A stretch of 23,657 bases of DNA, taken from positions 1 to 23,657 of the forward strand of contig JBMTDJ010000027.1 in assembly GCA_049431945.1 (NCBI GenBank), given 5' to 3'. Made by a program: the position numbers and the translations under genes. Under the pieces are notes generated by a model that saw nothing but the letters and a program-made list of their open reading frames with translations, did not search any database and was not told the DNA's origin. Positions 22,236 through 23,657 of the stretch are shown here, piece by piece (positions within the stretch are counted from its first letter, which is position 1; the number at the start of each line of letters is the position of its first letter). This DNA comes from Mxb001 sp049431945. GTDB taxonomy: Bacteria; Actinomycetota; Actinomycetes; S36-B12.

Positions 22236-22811
22236 TCACGCAGTTTCATTGACGAGGAGCTCGAGGACTCCCTCGAGCTGACCCGGCTGCACCGGGCCGA
22301 TGATGCGTACGGCGATTCGTCCCTGTCGGTCGAGGATCACGGTGCTCGGTAGCGCCCGCGGCGGCACGCCGGGGATCGTCGCGAGGATCGCGCCATCACG
22401 GTCGTCGATGCTGCGGTAGGAACTCGACCCGAGCAGGCTGGCGGCCGCGATCGGATCGTCCATCGAGTTGAGGCCCACGAACTCCACGCCGCGGCCAGCG
22501 AAGGACTCGGCGGCGGAAGCGAGCAATGGCAGCTCCTCGATGCACGGCGGGCACCAGGAAGCCCAGGCGTTGACGACGACGATCTGGCCGGCGAAGGCGG
22601 CGGTTGACAGGTCCGTGCCGTCTGCCGTCTGGCCCGCGATGACGATGGACTGCTCGCGTTCCTCCGCGGGAATGATGGTGAGCCCGACCTCGGAGTTCGC
22701 CGCTGGCGACGTGGCGGACAGGGTGACCACCGGAGCCTCGGCGTACATGCCCGAGCCGGCGCAACCGGTCAGCAGGACGCCGCAGGCGACCACGACGATC
22801 GCCGCCTTCAT
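22236..22811 (-). CDS. TlpA/ResA-like thioredoxin-fold lipoprotein
   Basis: Extracytoplasmic thiol-disulfide oxidoreductase, 191 aa. A lipoprotein signal peptide ends in the lipobox LTGC (lipidated C17), so it is anchored on the outer face of the membrane. The thioredoxin fold carries WCPPC (C87, C90) in VVVNAWASWCPPCIEELP, and a cis-Pro loop is seen in PPRALPSTVILD. Such proteins reduce apocytochrome c haem sites or the CuA site of oxidases. The start overlaps the stop of the upstream ctaG gene (ATGA, 22808-22811), so translation is coupled and a shared role in cytochrome oxidase or copper-site maturation is inferred. It abuts the secreted-protein gene tail to tail. Confidence 0.92.
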   Translation of the reverse strand: MKAAIVVVACGVLLTGCAGSGMYAEAPVVTLSATSPAANSEVGLTIIPAEEREQSIVIAGQTADGTDLSTAAFAGQIVVVNAWASWCPPCIEELPLLASAAESFAGRGVEFVGLNSMDDPIAAASLLGSSSYRSIDDRDGAILATIPGVPPRALPSTVILDRQGRIAVRIIGPVQPGQLEGVLELLVNETA

Positions 22812-23656
22812 GCCGATGCCTCCCGCGCCTCACGTCGTTCGGTGATTGCGGTCTGCCGCTCCTCGGCTCGCCACCACTCCACCGCTGCCACCATCATCCA
22901 TATCGAGTCGATCACCATGGCCAGCGCCCACATCAAGGCGCCGGCGAGCTGCTGGTCGACCAGGGGATCGGCCCCGACGGAGGTCGTGGACGCGACGTAG
23001 GCGGGGTAGAGGTTGACCGGGGCGAGGAAGATGACCGCCCCCAGCATTGTCTCGGGAATCATCATGAGCCCGAGCGACAGCAGGCGGTGCGCCGGCCTCG
23101 GGCGTCGCGCGCACATGTCGTTGCCGATGAGCGGGTAGTAGAAGAGCAGCGCGGACACGAGGTACAGGGGCCGCTCAACAAGCGCCATTGCGTCGTGGTC
23201 CAGCAGCACCCACTGCATCACGGGAGTCACGTGGAATCCGATCAGCACACAGACGAAGAAGAGCCAGGTGAACACGGGATTGACGAGGAACAGCCCGACC
23301 GAGGAGCGCAGCCCGCGGATGATCGCGGCCCGGGTCGCGCCGGAGGTGGCGAGGACGGTGAGGGCCACCGGACACGACAGGACGATGAACGGCGCGGCGA
23401 GCATCATCACGAGTAGGTGCTGACCCATGTGCGCCCAGAAGTACGTGTGGGCCAGCGTCTCGAAGGGTCCCATGTAGGCAATGGCGAGCAGCGCCATCCC
23501 GACGGCGAAACTCACTGTGCGCCAGGGCGACCAGGTGAGACCGCGCCGACGCATGATGCGCACGCCGAGGCCGTAGAGGAAGGCGACGAGGATGAGATTG
23601 AGAGCGATGAAGAGGTCGACGGTCCACAGATCCTCACCCGGGACCCAGGACTCCAT
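22808..23656 (-). CDS. ctaG: CtaG/caa3-type cytochrome c oxidase assembly protein
   Basis: Polytopic membrane protein of 282 aa, caa3_CtaG family, with seven or so hydrophobic segments. Family landmarks are AYMGPFETLAHTYFWAHMGQHLLVMMLAAP (shown in parts: HTYFWAHMGQHLL) with conserved His residues, NPVFTWLFF, and the C-terminal half with YYPLIGND and MMIPETMLGA. In Bacillus CtaG is required for caa3 oxidase formation, probably at the CuA site. The ATG at 23656 lies one base from the window end, so a longer N terminus cannot be excluded. It is translationally coupled to the TlpA-like lipoprotein downstream. Confidence 0.9.
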   Translation of the reverse strand: MESWVPGEDLWTVDLFIALNLILVAFLYGLGVRIMRRRGLTWSPWRTVSFAVGMALLAIAYMGPFETLAHTYFWAHMGQHLLVMMLAAPFIVLSCPVALTVLATSGATRAAIIRGLRSSVGLFLVNPVFTWLFFVCVLIGFHVTPVMQWVLLDHDAMALVERPLYLVSALLFYYPLIGNDMCARRPRPAHRLLSLGLMMIPETMLGAVIFLAPVNLYPAYVASTTSVGADPLVDQQLAGALMWALAMVIDSIWMMVAAVEWWRAEERQTAITERREAREASA

Positions 23657-23657
23657 G

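Noticed and set aside
1..23657. tRNA, rRNA, CRISPR, transposase, phage or attachment sites
   Set aside because: None could be seen; spacers are all under 100 bases and show no tRNA-like or repeat-array structure.

Overview
The window is a gene-dense, high-GC segment (about two thirds G+C by eye) from an actinobacterium. The evidence is a dnaJ-hspR-clpB heat-shock cluster with an HspR repressor, a DUF3151 gene directly after fructose-bisphosphate aldolase, many GTG starts, and TANNNT -10 boxes placed 6-7 nt before start codons, the usual layout of leaderless actinobacterial transcripts. The order heat-shock operon / clpB / pyrE / SpoU-type methyltransferase / fba / DUF3151 resembles, from memory, the neighbourhood in Streptomyces and (partly) Mycobacterium. 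The genus cannot be named from this sequence. I see no tRNA, rRNA, CRISPR, insertion sequence or prophage.

Layout. 1-4116 (+): dnaJ (5' end outside the window), hspR and clpB, the tail of a dnaK-type operon. 4121-7080 (-): ribokinase, D-ribose pyranase (rbsD), a class I/II aminotransferase and a DUF6941-like protein. 7112-10001 (+), divergent from ribokinase: an FGGY (xylulokinase-type) kinase, ribose-5-phosphate isomerase B and a proline racemase-family enzyme. 10005-12462 (-): a zinc-free quinone-oxidoreductase-like protein and a secreted trypsin-like protease with two probable fibronectin III domains. 12550-17002: short transcription units on alternating strands (SDR oxidoreductase, small degenerate hydrolase-like protein, pyrE, DUF368/PopT polyprenyl-phosphate transporter, SpoU rRNA/tRNA methyltransferase, class V aminotransferase). 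17047-22235 (+): MFS exporter, class I fructose-bisphosphate aldolase, DUF3151, renalase-like flavoprotein and a large secreted Cys/Pro-rich protein of unknown function. 22236-23656 (-): a TlpA-like lipoprotein thioredoxin coupled to a CtaG membrane protein.

How the genes work together. The left end is protein quality control: DnaJ feeds DnaK, ClpB disaggregates, HspR represses. The divergent pentose block interconverts and phosphorylates ribose and a second pentose and passes them to the pentose phosphate pathway, but carries no transporter or regulator. The right end pairs extracytoplasmic thiol chemistry with cytochrome oxidase/copper maturation.

The main signal outside the genes is promoter architecture. 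Nine genes have a TANNNT box exactly 6 or 7 nt before the start codon, which also fixes several GTG starts. Two divergent pairs (small protein/pyrE and popT/methyltransferase) share one symmetric ANNNTANNNT element that supplies a -10 to both strands, with the two start codons exactly 24 nt apart in each case. All six convergent junctions are between a 4-base overlap and a 5-base gap, so no dedicated terminator fits between them. No spacer without a gene exceeds 100 bases.
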